This document shows positions 53,041-62,996 of a stretch of DNA of 64,000 bases, one piece after another; position 1 is the first letter of the stretch; each line of letters starts with the position of its first letter. The DNA is taken from positions 124,001-188,000 of the forward strand of contig JAFTHZ010000015.1 in assembly GCA_017457155.1 (NCBI GenBank), given 5' to 3'. The notes below the pieces were generated by a model. It made no database searches, was not told where the DNA came from, and saw nothing but the letters and a program-made list of their open reading frames with translations. The translations under genes were made by a program, and so were the position numbers. Origin of the DNA: Ruminococcus sp. Lineage in GTDB: Bacteria; Bacillota; Clostridia; Oscillospirales; Acutalibacteraceae.

Positions 53041-53050
53041 CCTTATAAGG
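53041..53050. repeat. Palindrome CCTTATAAGG between typA and acn
   Basis: A perfect 10-base palindrome located 34 bases upstream of the acn -35 box and about 90 bases from the typA start. It could be an operator, but a 10-base palindrome in AT-rich DNA may be chance. Confidence 0.3.
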
Positions 53051-53084
53051 CTTGTATATTAGCTTTGGAGAGAATGTTTTATTC

Positions 53085-53113
53085 TTTACATTCAACTTCT
53101 GTTGTTGTATAAT
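53085..53113 (+). promoter_or_regulatory. Sigma-A promoter of acn-icd-rex
   Basis: TTTACA (53085-53090), a 17-base spacer and TATAAT (53108-53113), then an AAGGAGG site before the acn ATG. Confidence 0.75.
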
Positions 53114-53151
53114 ATATAAGTATTTTTATCATTTATTAAGGAGGAATCCGT

Positions 53152-55089
53152 ATGGGATACACTATCGCAGAAAAAATTATCAAGGCCCATCTGCTGGAAG
53201 GTGAGATGGTCAAGGGTACTGATATCGCACTGAAGATCGATCAGACCCTCACACAGGACGCTACAGGTACAATGGCATATCTGGAGTTTGAGGCCATGGG
53301 AGTTCCCAGAGTCAAGACAGAGAGAAGTGTTGCATACATTGATCACAACACTCTTCAGACAGGCTTCGAGAATGCTGATGACCACAGATTCATACAGTCT
53401 GTATGTAAGAAACATGGTATTTACTTCTCCAGACCCGGTAACGGTATCTGTCATCAGGTTCACCTGGAGAGATTCTCTAAGCCCGGCAAGACACTCATCG
53501 GCTCTGACAGCCATACCCCCACAGGCGGCGGTATCGGTATGCTGGCTATGGGTGCAGGCGGACTGGATGTTGCTGTTGCTATGGGCGGCGGCGCATACCA
53601 CATCACAATGCCCGAGATGGTCAGAGTCAACCTGACAGGCAAGCTTAGTCCCTGGGTATCTGCAAAGGATATTATCCTTGAGGTGCTTCGTCTGCTGTCT
53701 GTTAAGGGTGGCGTAGGCAAGATCATCGAGTACGGCGGAGAGGGCGTCAAGACCCTGACTGTTCCTGAGCGTGCTACCATCACAAACATGGGCGCAGAGC
53801 TGGGTGCTACAACATCCATCTTCCCCTCTGACGAAATCACAAAGTCATTCCTGGAGGCTCAGGGCAGAGTTGAGGACTGGGCAGAGCTGTCTGCTGACGC
53901 AGATGCTGTTTATGACAAGGTTGTTGACATTGACCTGTCCGCTCTTGTTCCCATGGCAGCATGTCCCCACAGCCCTGACAACATCAAGACAATTGAGGAG
54001 ATCGGCAACAAAGAGATCCATCAGGTATGTATCGGCTCATGCACAAACTCCAGCTATCTGGATATGATGAGAGTTGCTGCTATCCTCAAGGGCAAGACTG
54101 TTCATCCCGGAGTTTCTCTGTCAATCGCACCCGGCAGCAAGCAGGTGTTCAACATGCTGGCTCAGAATGGTGCGCTGGCAGATATGATCGCTGCAGGCGC
54201 AAGAATCCTTGAGTGTGCATGCGGTCCCTGCATCGGTATGGGTCAGTCCCCCAACTCACAGGGTATCTCCCTGAGAACATTCAACCGTAACTTTGAGGGC
54301 AGAAGCGGTACTGCTGACGGACAGATCTACCTTGTATCTCCCGAGACTGCAGCAGCATCTGCACTGACAGGCGTATTCACCGACCCCAGAACTCTGGGCG
54401 AGGCTGTTGATATCAAGCTTCCTGAGAAGTTCCTCATCAACGACAACATGATTGTTGAGCCTGCTACTGTTGAGGAGATGGACAGCGTTGAGGTTCTCAG
54501 AGGACCCAACATCAAGCCCTTCCCCACAACTGAGCCCATGAAGGAGAACATCGAGGCTTCTGTTGCTCTTAAGGTTGGCGACAACATCACCACAGACCAC
54601 ATCATGCCCGCAGGCGCTAAGATCCTGCCCCTGCGCTCCAATATCCCCGCAATCTCACAGCACTGCTTCACAGTATGTGACAAGGAGTTCCCCGAGAGAG
54701 CAAAGGCTCTGGGCTCCTCTATCATTGTTGGCGGAGTAAACTATGGTCAGGGTTCATCCAGAGAGCACGCTGCACTGGCACCTCTGTACCTGGGAGTCAA
54801 GGCTGTGCTTGTGAAGTCCTTCGCAAGAATCCACAGAGCTAACCTTATTAACGCAGGTATCCTTCCCCTTGAGTTTGCAAACGAGGCAGACTACGACGAG
54901 CTTGCTCTTGGCAACGAGATCGTAATGCCTGATGTTCGCGACATCATCACAAAGGGCGGGGATGTTATCATTGAGAACAAGACCACCGGCAAAACAATCG
55001 TTGCAAAATGCGAACTGACACAGAGAATGAAGGATATTATTCTTGCCGGCGGACTCTTAAACTATACAAAGGAGCAGAACAATGGATAA
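53152..55089 (+). CDS. acn: Aconitate hydratase
   Basis: 645 residues. Interconverts citrate and isocitrate with a [4Fe-4S] cluster held by Cys297 (GSCTNS), Cys357 and Cys360 (CGPC). The substrate-binding and swivel segments ([34 protein letters not shown]) are intact. It is the shorter, roughly 650-residue aconitase of anaerobes, related to isopropylmalate isomerase. It overlaps icd by eight bases, so the pair makes 2-oxoglutarate for glutamate. Confidence 0.95.
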   Translation: MGYTIAEKIIKAHLLEGEMVKGTDIALKIDQTLTQDATGTMAYLEFEAMGVPRVKTERSVAYIDHNTLQTGFENADDHRFIQSVCKKHGIYFSRPGNGICHQVHLERFSKPGKTLIGSDSHTPTGGGIGMLAMGAGGLDVAVAMGGGAYHITMPEMVRVNLTGKLSPWVSAKDIILEVLRLLSVKGGVGKIIEYGGEGVKTLTVPERATITNMGAELGATTSIFPSDEITKSFLEAQGRVEDWAELSADADAVYDKVVDIDLSALVPMAACPHSPDNIKTIEEIGNKEIHQVCIGSCTNSSYLDMMRVAAILKGKTVHPGVSLSIAPGSKQVFNMLAQNGALADMIAAGARILECACGPCIGMGQSPNSQGISLRTFNRNFEGRSGTADGQIYLVSPETAAASALTGVFTDPRTLGEAVDIKLPEKFLINDNMIVEPATVEEMDSVEVLRGPNIKPFPTTEPMKENIEASVALKVGDNITTDHIMPAGAKILPLRSNIPAISQHCFTVCDKEFPERAKALGSSIIVGGVNYGQGSSREHAALAPLYLGVKAVLVKSFARIHRANLINAGILPLEFANEADYDELALGNEIVMPDVRDIITKGGDVIIENKTTGKTIVAKCELTQRMKDIILAGGLLNYTKEQNNG

Positions 55090-56293
55090 GATTAAGATGA
55101 CCACTCCCCTTGTGGAGATGGACGGAGACGAAATGACCAGAATCATCTGGTCTATGATAAAAGAGGAGCTTATCCTCCCCTTCGTTGACCTGAACTCTGA
55201 GTACTATGACCTGGGTCTTGAGAACAGAAATGCTACTGATGACCAGGTTACTGTTGACTCTGCAGAGGCAACTAAGAAGTACGGAGTTGCAGTCAAGTGT
55301 GCAACCATCACTCCCAATGCTGCAAGAATGACTGAGTATGACCTGAAGCAGATGTGGAAGTCTCCCAACGGCACAATCCGCGCAATCCTTGATGGTACGG
55401 TTTTCCGTGCACCCATTCTTGTGAAGGGTGTTGTTCCCTATCTCCCCACATGGACAAAGCCCATCACCATCGCTCGTCATGCCTACGGTGATGTATACAA
55501 GAACACTGAGATGAAGGCTCCCGCAGGCTCCAAGGCAGAGCTGTGTGTGACAGATGCACAGGGCAACGAGAGCAGAGCAACCATCATGGAGTTCAAGGGT
55601 GACGGTATCGTTCAGGGTATCCACAACACCGACAAGAGTATCGGCTCCTTCGCAAGAAGCTGCTTCAACTACGCTCTGGCTACAAAGCAGGATGTATGGT
55701 TCTCTTCAAAAGACACAATTAGCAAAATATACGATCACAACTTCAAGGATATCTTCCAGGATATCTACGAGGCAGAGTATAAAGAGAAGTTCGAGGCTGC
55801 AGGCATCGAGTACTTCTACACCCTGATTGACGACGCAGTTGCAAGAGTTATCCGCAGCAACGGCGGCTACATCTGGGCATGTAAAAACTACGACGGCGAT
55901 GTTATGAGTGATATGATCGCCACCGCATTCGGCTCTCTGGCTATGATGACAAGCGTACTGGTTTCTCCCGACGGAGTATACGAGTATGAGGCTGCTCACG
56001 GCACAGTACAGCGCCACTACTACAAGCACCTCAAGGGCGAAGAGACATCCACAAACTCTGTGGCAACAATATTTGCATGGAGCGGTGCACTCAGAAAGCG
56101 TGGCGAGCTGGACAACAACGCAGAGCTTATGAACTTTGCAGATATGCTGGAGAAGGCTACCATCGATACAATCGAGAGCGGTATCATGACCGGTGACCTG
56201 TATCTTATCTCTACTCTGGAGAATAAAAAGAAGGTTAACACTCAGGACTTCCTCAAGGAGACAGGCAAGAGACTTGCTTCTTATATGAACTGA
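55082..56293 (+). CDS. icd: NADP-type isocitrate dehydrogenase
   Basis: 403 residues, homodimeric eukaryote-like (type II) family: [10 protein letters not shown] at the start, [17 protein letters not shown] for isocitrate binding, the catalytic Tyr/Lys region, and [12 protein letters not shown] with downstream residues that favour NADP. Converts isocitrate to 2-oxoglutarate and CO2. Translationally coupled to acn and followed after 13 bases by rex. The cofactor call is by family. Confidence 0.95.
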   Translation: MDKIKMTTPLVEMDGDEMTRIIWSMIKEELILPFVDLNSEYYDLGLENRNATDDQVTVDSAEATKKYGVAVKCATITPNAARMTEYDLKQMWKSPNGTIRAILDGTVFRAPILVKGVVPYLPTWTKPITIARHAYGDVYKNTEMKAPAGSKAELCVTDAQGNESRATIMEFKGDGIVQGIHNTDKSIGSFARSCFNYALATKQDVWFSSKDTISKIYDHNFKDIFQDIYEAEYKEKFEAAGIEYFYTLIDDAVARVIRSNGGYIWACKNYDGDVMSDMIATAFGSLAMMTSVLVSPDGVYEYEAAHGTVQRHYYKHLKGEETSTNSVATIFAWSGALRKRGELDNNAELMNFADMLEKATIDTIESGIMTGDLYLISTLENKKKVNTQDFLKETGKRLASYMN

Positions 56294-56306
56294 GCGGAGG
56301 CACATT

Positions 56307-56954
56307 ATGAGCAAAAACGATAGACACATTGCCATGCCTGTTATTCGCAGGCTCCCAAAATATTATCGTTGTCTGAGCAATCTTCAGCAGCAAGGTGTGG
56401 AGAAGATCTCCTCCCGTGCTCTGGCTGAGGCTATGAATATCACTGCCTCACAGGTCAGACAGGACCTGAACTGCTTCGGCGGTTTCGGTCAGCAGGGATA
56501 TGGTTACATTGTGTCTGCGCTGCTGAAGGAAATAGCAAAACTCCTTGGAACCGACGTTAAGAAAAATGTTGTTATTTATGGTATGGGTAACCTGGGCAGA
56601 GCTATCCTCTATCACTTTGACTTTGAGAAGTTCGGCTATGAACTCAAGGGACTGTTTGACAAGAACCCCCAGCTCATCGGGACCAAGATGGATGGAATGG
56701 TTATCTCTGACGATGAGGAGCTTGAGGAGTTCACAAAGAACTATCAGATCGATGCAGCCATATTGTGTATTCCCACAGTCAGCGGAGAGAAAGTTGTTGA
56801 CAGACTGTATGGTGCAGGAGTCAGGTGCTTTCTGAACTTCAACCACTTTAATATCAAGGGTAAATACCCTGACTGTATTGTTGAGAATGTTCATCTGAGC
56901 GAGAGCCTGATGACTCTCGGATATCTTATGGCTCACAAAGAACCTGAAGAATAA
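56307..56954 (+). CDS. rex: Redox-sensing repressor Rex
   Basis: 215-residue sensor of the NADH/NAD ratio. N-terminal winged helix (ISSRALAEAMNITASQVRQD) and a Rossmann domain with GMGNLG at residues 92-97. It releases DNA when NADH binds. Location at the end of acn-icd suggests redox control of that operon or simple co-expression; I do not see a full Rex operator in front of acn. Confidence 0.95.
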   Translation: MSKNDRHIAMPVIRRLPKYYRCLSNLQQQGVEKISSRALAEAMNITASQVRQDLNCFGGFGQQGYGYIVSALLKEIAKLLGTDVKKNVVIYGMGNLGRAILYHFDFEKFGYELKGLFDKNPQLIGTKMDGMVISDDEELEEFTKNYQIDAAILCIPTVSGEKVVDRLYGAGVRCFLNFNHFNIKGKYPDCIVENVHLSESLMTLGYLMAHKEPEE

Positions 56955-56969
56955 ACACATACAAAAAAT

Positions 56970-57006
56970 TCCCGTAAGTACCACACAGGTGCTTACGGGA
57001 TTTTTT
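56970..57006. terminator. Bidirectional terminator after rex
   Basis: 13-base-pair stem from TCCCGTAAGTACC with loop ACACA, six T on the plus strand and AATTTTTT on the minus strand. It ends both the acn operon and the minus-strand HAD gene cluster. Confidence 0.93.
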
Positions 57007-57643
57007 ATTCAATAATGGATTTAAGTTCGGAGAGATTGTCGATTATCAGAGCATCGGTGACAGAAAACTCGCGCCTGCCCTGATGCCCCCGTGTGATTAG
57101 CACAGAATCGGCACCCAGAGCTTTTGCCATCTGCCAATCGGCAACGCAGTCTCCTATGACCAGAGCATCAGACGGATCTATTGATTCCTCCTGAAAATAC
57201 TGTTTCGCAAGATAGAGCTTGTCCCCTGCCATATAATCATCCCTTGCGATAACTCTCTCAAAATAATTGATTATTCCCAGAGAGGTCAGCATACGAGTAA
57301 CCTTCTGTACATTGGATGCAGAGACAACTGTCTGGCGTTTTCCACGGGATGAAAAGAATCTGAGCATCTCCTGCGCCCCTTCCATCAGTGGCTTTTCGGG
57401 AAGATACTTGTCGTATCCAATATTAAACTCCACAACAGCATCAGAAAAATCCAGCGTTCCCGGAAGAAAGACATTATTGTAGAAATTGATAATGGGCGTG
57501 TCAACCTCCTGCTGATAACGATCAAGGTCAATAGTAGGCTGATTACGCTTTGTCAGCATATCGTTGACAGCTGCAAGCGCAGCGTGGACGTCGTCGACGA
57601 GAGTGCCGTTGAAGTCCCAGATCAGTGTTGAATATTTCTTCAT
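57005..57643 (-). CDS. HAD-family phosphatase, GPH-like
   Basis: 212 residues. Motif I is DFNGT (Asp10, Asn12 instead of the usual second Asp), motif II VVSAS, a lysine in GDKLYLAK and motif IV GDCVADW. The Asn at the acid/base position recurs in one GPH-like subfamily, so activity may persist. It lies eight bases after the nucleotidyltransferase gene and closes the exporter-nucleotidyltransferase-HAD unit. The substrate is unknown; a role in removing a phosphoryl group placed by the kinase upstream is only a guess. Confidence 0.83.
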   Translation of the reverse strand: MKKYSTLIWDFNGTLVDDVHAALAAVNDMLTKRNQPTIDLDRYQQEVDTPIINFYNNVFLPGTLDFSDAVVEFNIGYDKYLPEKPLMEGAQEMLRFFSSRGKRQTVVSASNVQKVTRMLTSLGIINYFERVIARDDYMAGDKLYLAKQYFQEESIDPSDALVIGDCVADWQMAKALGADSVLITRGHQGRREFSVTDALIIDNLSELKSIIE

Positions 57644-57651
57644 AAATAATC

Positions 57652-58863
57652 CTATATCCGAGAGTCAAGACCGAAGTCTTTCATAATAGTCTTCAGGTAT
57701 CTGCCTCTTTGAGAATCCGTCCCCTCGAAATAATACCCTGCGTTCCTAAGGCTGACGTTCTTCTCTCTGAACAACCTGCGAAACCAATAAGCAGGGAGAA
57801 AAACAGGATACAGCAAAGGACTCTTCTTTGCAAAAGCAAAGCGTTGGCAGATGAATTTGTAGGGAGGAAAAACTCTTTTTGCAAGATGAAACAGCGGGGA
57901 AAACTTCTTTCCGCTTTCACTTTCTGAGCGGATGGCCATCTGCATCAGAGAATTGCCTGATGTTCCAAAGGTACAGGAGCAGAGTATAAAGTCTGCAACA
58001 CCTGTGGTGGTGTCAGGATTGTCACCGAAAAACCAGTTATAAGCCAAACTCTCTATAACCCGGCGAAACTCCAAAAGCTTCAGCTTGTTAAGCTCAACAG
58101 TGAGATAGTCTTCGTCGAAGGCGTCTTTATGGGCACGATGATAGACATATATATCCATGATAAGTCGTATGCCTGCCCCGCCGCTCTCCAGATGCTTTGC
58201 AAGATGCTCCAGCATATAGATATATGAGTCATTCTCTGAGATATAGCCTGTATGAGAGGATTCGTCCATGAGAACTCTGTCCCAGAAATCAGAAAAATAA
58301 TTATAAGAAACCTTTGTTGGCGGGAGAAGCTTGCTGTGCATCTCGTAATGATGGAAAGGCTTTTTGAAGAAGATCAGCTGTTCTCTGTCAAAGCTCTTCA
58401 GGGTATATCCTTCTGAGCAGAATACATCTGATACTATCTGAGAATCCTGCTCCTGATAAATCATATCTATGTCTGCCATTGACCTGAGCGCAGGCACAGG
58501 ATAGTCGTTGCTGATCACATAACCCTTGATAGGAACAACGGTGACACCCTTGTCATAGAGAATATCAATGAGCCGCTGAGTCTCCAGTCGGATGTTGGTG
58601 TCATAGATAAGCTGCTCCTGATAGCAGGCCGAAAACTCCTCCCAGAGCTTACCCTCGGGGCGAAGCTCAGAAGGGAGCTTGCTCAGGGCATAGTAAACCA
58701 TTCCTGCAACAGAATGAAGCTTGCTCACCAAAAAAACCGAAGCCCAATCGGTATCCGGGTTGGGCTTGGGCGGTTGGGTATTGTTAAGCACTGATGCAAG
58801 AAGTCTCAGAACGTATGGAAATGATTTTTGATACTCAGGTTTCGCTGTTACCATTGTTTTCAA
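57652..58863 (-). CDS. PF14907-type nucleotidyltransferase
   Basis: 403 residues. The minimal nucleotidyltransferase core is seen as VPIKGYVISNDYPVPALRSM with DIDMIY, followed by a helical body and a C-terminal membrane-proximal region rich in Phe/Tyr/Arg. This family recurs in paeninodin-type lasso peptide clusters (PadeN role) and in surface-polymer loci. It overlaps the ABC exporter gene. The start is TTG 58863, ten bases after GGAAAG, or ATG 58854. Confidence 0.78.
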   Translation of the reverse strand: MKTMVTAKPEYQKSFPYVLRLLASVLNNTQPPKPNPDTDWASVFLVSKLHSVAGMVYYALSKLPSELRPEGKLWEEFSACYQEQLIYDTNIRLETQRLIDILYDKGVTVVPIKGYVISNDYPVPALRSMADIDMIYQEQDSQIVSDVFCSEGYTLKSFDREQLIFFKKPFHHYEMHSKLLPPTKVSYNYFSDFWDRVLMDESSHTGYISENDSYIYMLEHLAKHLESGGAGIRLIMDIYVYHRAHKDAFDEDYLTVELNKLKLLEFRRVIESLAYNWFFGDNPDTTTGVADFILCSCTFGTSGNSLMQMAIRSESESGKKFSPLFHLAKRVFPPYKFICQRFAFAKKSPLLYPVFLPAYWFRRLFREKNVSLRNAGYYFEGTDSQRGRYLKTIMKDFGLDSRI

Positions 58864-60568
58864 TCACTACTATCTTTCCGTCAATAATTCTGACTTCTTT
58901 GTTACATACGGCATTAGCCGCTTTTTTGTGAGAGATGAGAATACAGGTTTTGTTGGTCAGCTCCTTGATATTCTCCAGAAGTCTCAGCTCAGTTGTTTCA
59001 TCAAGGGCTGAGGTTGCCTCGTCAAGGATAATCACAGGAGCTCCTGACAGGATAGCTCGCGCAATTGCTACTCGCTGCACCTGACCCTCGGAAAGGCCAA
59101 GGCCCTTCTCTCCTATTACTGTATCAAGTCCCTGAGGCAGGTCATGGATGAAATCTGCACAGGCAAAATGCACCGCCTCCCAGATTTCCTCGTCGGTTGC
59201 ATCTGATTTGATAAAGGATATGTTCTCTCGGAGTGTACCCGAAAGCAGGAAGTTGCCCTGAGGAACATAAGAGAACATTCGGCGTATGTTGCGGTCGATG
59301 GATACCTGTGAGCCATCCTTGAGCTTCAGGTAGATCTCTCCCTCCTCCAGGGGGAACACTCCAAGCATAAGCTTTGTGAGGGTGCTCTTTCCGATACCGG
59401 AGATTCCTGTCATAACAATCAGGTCACCGGGATATACCGACAGGTCTGTGTGGTTGAATATGATATCCCTGTCATACCTGAAAACAATATCCTTGAACTC
59501 GATGGAGCTAAGGTTATCATAGAGTGCCTTGAGATCGATCTGACTTTCGTTGACAACAGGCTCATCGTCCATATCCTCAAACTCCATGATACGCTCTGCA
59601 GAAGCGATTGCACCAAAGTATGTGGGAATTACAGAGGTCATAGAACGGATGGGAACACTGATCTGAGAGATAAGAGACAGAACCTGAGAGAGTGTTCCGT
59701 ATGTAACGATGGGGTCATTATGAGCAATTTTGATGGCACAATACACAAGGCCAAAAATATATGCTGAATAAAAGGCCAGAGAGAAAAGGCTCTGGGTAGT
59801 GATGGAGATTATGTTTCTCTTCTTCTTACGCTTGTAGTTGATCTCCTGCAAATCAGAGGCAGTCTCAACAACCTTGTCCTCAGCATTAAAAATCTTGATA
59901 ACAAGCAGACTTGAGAGAGTCTCCTGCATAAAGGAACGGACCTTGCCGTCTGTCTCAAATATCTGCTTATGATAATCCTTCATCCACTTTTTGAAGACGG
60001 AAGTTACAAGAAAAGCAAAAATACCAACACAAAGAAAAAGCAAGGTAAACAGCGGATCAATAGTGAAAAGTACAATGAATATACCGATCAGCTTAGAAGA
60101 CACGTACACAACTCCGGGGATCAGCTGTGTGATAGCGGAGGAGATGGTACCAACGTCGTTATTGAGACGATTGAGCATCTCTCCTGTGTGGAACTTTGTG
60201 ATCTGGGCGTATGACTTATGAAGCATTCTCTCATACAGAGAAGTCTTCAGGTCGATGGTGATTCGGGCTGTAATCCTGAATACCAGATGATTGCTGAAGA
60301 TAGACATGGCAAACTGGGACAGAACAACACAGGCAAACATAACTCCCCAAAATGTGATATTTTGCATGCGCTGTGAGACGTCCATGCCATAAACACCTGT
60401 GGCGGAGTTTATGACATTCTTCAGCATATATGAAACAGCAATACTGGCAGAGGCAAGAAGAATGTTGAGAAAGGTAAGCAAAGCAATGGGAATCCATTGT
60501 TTCTTGACACTTTTTCCTATCCAGAGAAGCGCCTTGCTGTCAGTGAGTGAACTCAAGAATTTTTTCAT
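58835..60568 (-). CDS. ABC exporter, fused membrane and ATPase domains
   Basis: 577-residue half-transporter that works as a homodimer. Six membrane helices (about 25-320) then an ATPase domain: Walker A TGISGIGKST about 387-396, signature LSEGQVQRVAIARA, Walker B VIILDEATSALDE, switch His in LISHKK. No peptidase C39 domain, so it does not cleave leaders itself. The ATG at 60568 has GGGAG ten bases upstream; an extension to 60619 lacks one. In this setting it may export the modified peptide. Confidence 0.9.
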   Translation of the reverse strand: MKKFLSSLTDSKALLWIGKSVKKQWIPIALLTFLNILLASASIAVSYMLKNVINSATGVYGMDVSQRMQNITFWGVMFACVVLSQFAMSIFSNHLVFRITARITIDLKTSLYERMLHKSYAQITKFHTGEMLNRLNNDVGTISSAITQLIPGVVYVSSKLIGIFIVLFTIDPLFTLLFLCVGIFAFLVTSVFKKWMKDYHKQIFETDGKVRSFMQETLSSLLVIKIFNAEDKVVETASDLQEINYKRKKKRNIISITTQSLFSLAFYSAYIFGLVYCAIKIAHNDPIVTYGTLSQVLSLISQISVPIRSMTSVIPTYFGAIASAERIMEFEDMDDEPVVNESQIDLKALYDNLSSIEFKDIVFRYDRDIIFNHTDLSVYPGDLIVMTGISGIGKSTLTKLMLGVFPLEEGEIYLKLKDGSQVSIDRNIRRMFSYVPQGNFLLSGTLRENISFIKSDATDEEIWEAVHFACADFIHDLPQGLDTVIGEKGLGLSEGQVQRVAIARAILSGAPVIILDEATSALDETTELRLLENIKELTNKTCILISHKKAANAVCNKEVRIIDGKIVVIENNGNSET

Positions 60569-60622
60569 CCTTATAAGTCTCCCGTAGGTTTCTGAAAAAC
60601 CACTTTTTTCTAAAAACAATAT

Positions 60623-60644
60623 GCCGTACAGATTACTGCACGGC
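60623..60644 (-). terminator. Terminator between the PqqD and ABC genes
   Basis: 9-base-pair stem GCCGTGCAG / CTGTACGGC (one G-T pair) with a 4-base loop, followed on the minus strand by CATATTGTTTTTAG. Probably a partial stop that lowers expression of the exporter genes. Confidence 0.65.
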
Positions 60645-60662
60645 TAAGGTTATGTCTGATAA

Positions 60663-60926
60663 TCAAGCAAGAAGGTCAGCATTTCTCAGCTCAGAAATAA
60701 ACTTTGCTACGTCTGCTGCTGCAGTTGCTTCGTCTACATCATACTGCTCGAGAAGAGCCTTGACTACATCCTCTTCAGTTGTGTCGTTCTCAAGAAGCTG
60801 CCACAGAAAAGCACCAACATCGTTTAAGTTGATCATACCGTTGAACTCTGAAACTGCTGCGCCAACGGGAACAACAACAAAGCAATCTGCGACTTTTCTC
60901 AGCATAAAGTTTTCTTTAATTTTCAT
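60663..60926 (-). CDS. PqqD-like peptide-binding protein (RRE)
   Basis: 87 residues with the PqqD fold: a beta hairpin (FVVVPVG, EFNGMINLNDVGAFLWQLLE) and three helices. Such proteins bind RiPP leader peptides and hand them to modifying enzymes (the B1 role in lasso clusters). It follows the HprK-like kinase gene by 13 bases and has an AAAGGA site. It fits as the adaptor that recruits the 46-residue peptide to the kinase. Confidence 0.88.
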   Translation of the reverse strand: MKIKENFMLRKVADCFVVVPVGAAVSEFNGMINLNDVGAFLWQLLENDTTEEDVVKALLEQYDVDEATAAADVAKFISELRNADLLA

Positions 60927-60939
60927 AACAATGGTCCTT

Positions 60940-61647
60940 TCAGATGGAATCTGTGATTTTTATAGCGACATCAACAGCTTCGTCGCTGTCGGTGCAATAT
61001 AACTTATATATGGGATACTTGTCCAAAACAACAGAGTAAATCTGCAGCAGTCTGTCTACTATAGATTGATTATGGCGGGTGATTGACTGCTCCATAATCC
61101 TGAATATTGCCTCTGAATCAGAAAGTCGGACCAGCTCGTTGTGATCTGACTGCTCCAGAAACACAATGGCACCAAGCTCGCCGGAAAGATTCAGTTGCTT
61201 TGAGGTGCCTCCTGCAAAGGGAGTTCCATAAACAATACACTTGTCATCGATAATTCTCAGAGAAGGTTTGTCATCGTTGATGACCTTTGCCCTCTCATCA
61301 CCAAAGCGTTTACAGATGCGGGATGTGAGTGTGGACTTTCCCACTCCTGAATGTCCGGAGAAAAGATATACCCGACCATCAAATAATAACGCTGAGCTGT
61401 GAAGATATGTGCCCATATGCCAGAACAGCTTGCGGTTGAAAGCAGTGGACAAAAGGGAGTTTTCAGCTGTGCCGTATGAAAAATCATGTCCCTCCTCCAG
61501 CAGATATTCGATATCTCTGCTCTCGAGGGTTAATGTCATATGAGGGGGATCATCCCCTGTGTAGAGATACGGCTCATACCATGATGCAGTATCCTCACCA
61601 ACAGGAGTCATATCCACAATAACATCTGCTATTTTATAAAGCGGCAT
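60940..61647 (-). CDS. HprK-like kinase of RiPP type
   Basis: 235 residues with the HPr-kinase fold: Walker A GHSGVGKST at residues 98-106, the catalytic-type acidic pair in INDDKPSL and a GTPFAGGTSKQLN loop. It lacks the N-terminal HprK domain and the phosphorylase signature. Stand-alone proteins of this sort occur in lasso peptide clusters, where they phosphorylate a C-terminal serine. The next gene encodes the PqqD adaptor, which supports a peptide substrate. AGGAGG precedes the ATG. Confidence 0.82.
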   Translation of the reverse strand: MPLYKIADVIVDMTPVGEDTASWYEPYLYTGDDPPHMTLTLESRDIEYLLEEGHDFSYGTAENSLLSTAFNRKLFWHMGTYLHSSALLFDGRVYLFSGHSGVGKSTLTSRICKRFGDERAKVINDDKPSLRIIDDKCIVYGTPFAGGTSKQLNLSGELGAIVFLEQSDHNELVRLSDSEAIFRIMEQSITRHNQSIVDRLLQIYSVVLDKYPIYKLYCTDSDEAVDVAIKITDSI

Positions 61648-61662
61648 AGACGCCTCCTGTGA

Positions 61663-62760
61663 TTAGAGTCGGACCTCGCGACCTACGAGATCGATGTTGA
61701 GGAACCCAACACAATACTTCTGTATGAGGGTTGCGTCCTTGACGGTAATGTCTCCCTTGGAATCACAGTTTGTGAGGAACTTCTGGATATTATCAAAACG
61801 AACAAGAGAAACAACATATTTCTGAATCATGGTTGCATCCTTAACGCTAACAACTCCGTTCAGATCTGCATCTCCGTAATAATAGGTTTTTCTTGTATCA
61901 ACGGTAGTGGGCTCTGTCACAACAGAGGACACAGGCTGAGATGGCTTTGTGGGGTCTGTCACTACTGCATCAGAAGATGCAGGCTGTGTGGGCTCAACCG
62001 GAACAGAGGTAGCAGTAGTCTGTGTCTGGGTTACAGTGGTAACTGCAGCAGTGGTGGTTGTGGGCTCTACATACTCTCCATAAGAATGGAAAGGAATGTT
62101 GTTTGCAGAAGCGTACTCCTGAGCATAGGAATCGTCCCATCCGTAAAGAGTGAGCAGACTACAATCGCTGAATGCATTGGGAGCAATATACTCAACAGAA
62201 ACAGGAATAATCACAGAAGTGAGTGATACACAATCATTGAAAGCGTAATTCTCGATTCTCTCGATTCCCATAGGCAGCACGACGGTTGTAAGGCTGTCGC
62301 AGGAATTAAAGCAGTTTGAGGGAATCTTTGTGAGGGTAGTGCCTTCCTCAACAGTAACCATACCAAGAGTATCACAGCCGTAGAAAGCGTTGTTTCCAAG
62401 CACTGAAACAGTGGACGGCAACACCAGAGTCTTGAGGGCGGTACAGCCATAAAAGGCATTCATACCAATCTCTGAGATTGTTACAGGGATGCTGACGTAG
62501 GTCATGGTGGAGTTATTGAGAAATGCATTGTCACTGATTTTTGTGATCTTTTTGTTAAGATACAATGCAGGAATCTGAACTCTGTTGTTATCACCTGAAT
62601 ATCCTGCAACGTAATACTCGTTGCGGGAAGAATCAGGGATCTCATACTTCCAATAGCCATCCTGAATATACATGGCGCCAATAACGGTTATTGCAGAAAC
62701 AGACAGTATGAGAACAAATGAAAGTATACTTACAAGTATTCTGAAACGATTGTTTGACAT
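61663..62760 (-). CDS. BspA-type leucine-rich repeat protein with dockerin
   Basis: 365 residues: an N-terminal membrane anchor or signal (about 7-30), five BspA-like repeats of about 23 residues (for example IGMNAFYGCTALKTLVLPST, about 70-220), a Thr/Pro/Val linker and a C-terminal type I dockerin (VSVKDATMIQKY, ITVKDATLIQKY). It should sit on the cell surface or plug into a cohesin scaffold. It is the first gene of the kinase-PqqD unit, with 15 bases to the kinase start, an unusual pairing. Confidence 0.88.
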   Translation of the reverse strand: MSNNRFRILVSILSFVLILSVSAITVIGAMYIQDGYWKYEIPDSSRNEYYVAGYSGDNNRVQIPALYLNKKITKISDNAFLNNSTMTYVSIPVTISEIGMNAFYGCTALKTLVLPSTVSVLGNNAFYGCDTLGMVTVEEGTTLTKIPSNCFNSCDSLTTVVLPMGIERIENYAFNDCVSLTSVIIPVSVEYIAPNAFSDCSLLTLYGWDDSYAQEYASANNIPFHSYGEYVEPTTTTAAVTTVTQTQTTATSVPVEPTQPASSDAVVTDPTKPSQPVSSVVTEPTTVDTRKTYYYGDADLNGVVSVKDATMIQKYVVSLVRFDNIQKFLTNCDSKGDITVKDATLIQKYCVGFLNIDLVGREVRL

Positions 62761-62801
62761 AAAAAATCCCCCAAAGGATATATTATTATATTATTAAATT
62801 A

Positions 62802-62830
62802 ATTATATCAAAACACAATATAAATTGCAA
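62802..62830 (-). promoter_or_regulatory. Sigma-A promoter of the LRR-kinase-PqqD unit
   Basis: TTGCAA (62825-62830), a 17-base spacer and TATAAT (62802-62807), followed by a GGGGGA ribosome site before the ATG. Confidence 0.75.
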
Positions 62831-62914
62831 CAGTAAACTGATTCTATACGTTTATTTTAGGGGGTTAAATTCCCCTGCTAATGATATATTATAGACCAAA
62901 AACATATTCAAAGA

Positions 62915-62946
62915 ACAAAAAGGGTGGATGCCATAGGCATCCACCC
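62915..62946 (-). terminator. Intrinsic terminator of the 46-residue peptide gene
   Basis: Perfect 11-base stem GGGTGGATGCC / GGCATCCACCC with a 3-base loop and TTTTTGTTCTTT on the minus strand. Confidence 0.95.
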
Positions 62947-62996
62947 AAATCGTTTGAAAAATGTCAGTTCAACTCAGCTGTCAAAATAACGAACTA

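Noticed and set aside
53085..53151. Rex operator in front of acn
   Set aside because: Only a TTGTTGT half-site is present; the palindromic partner TTAACAA is missing.
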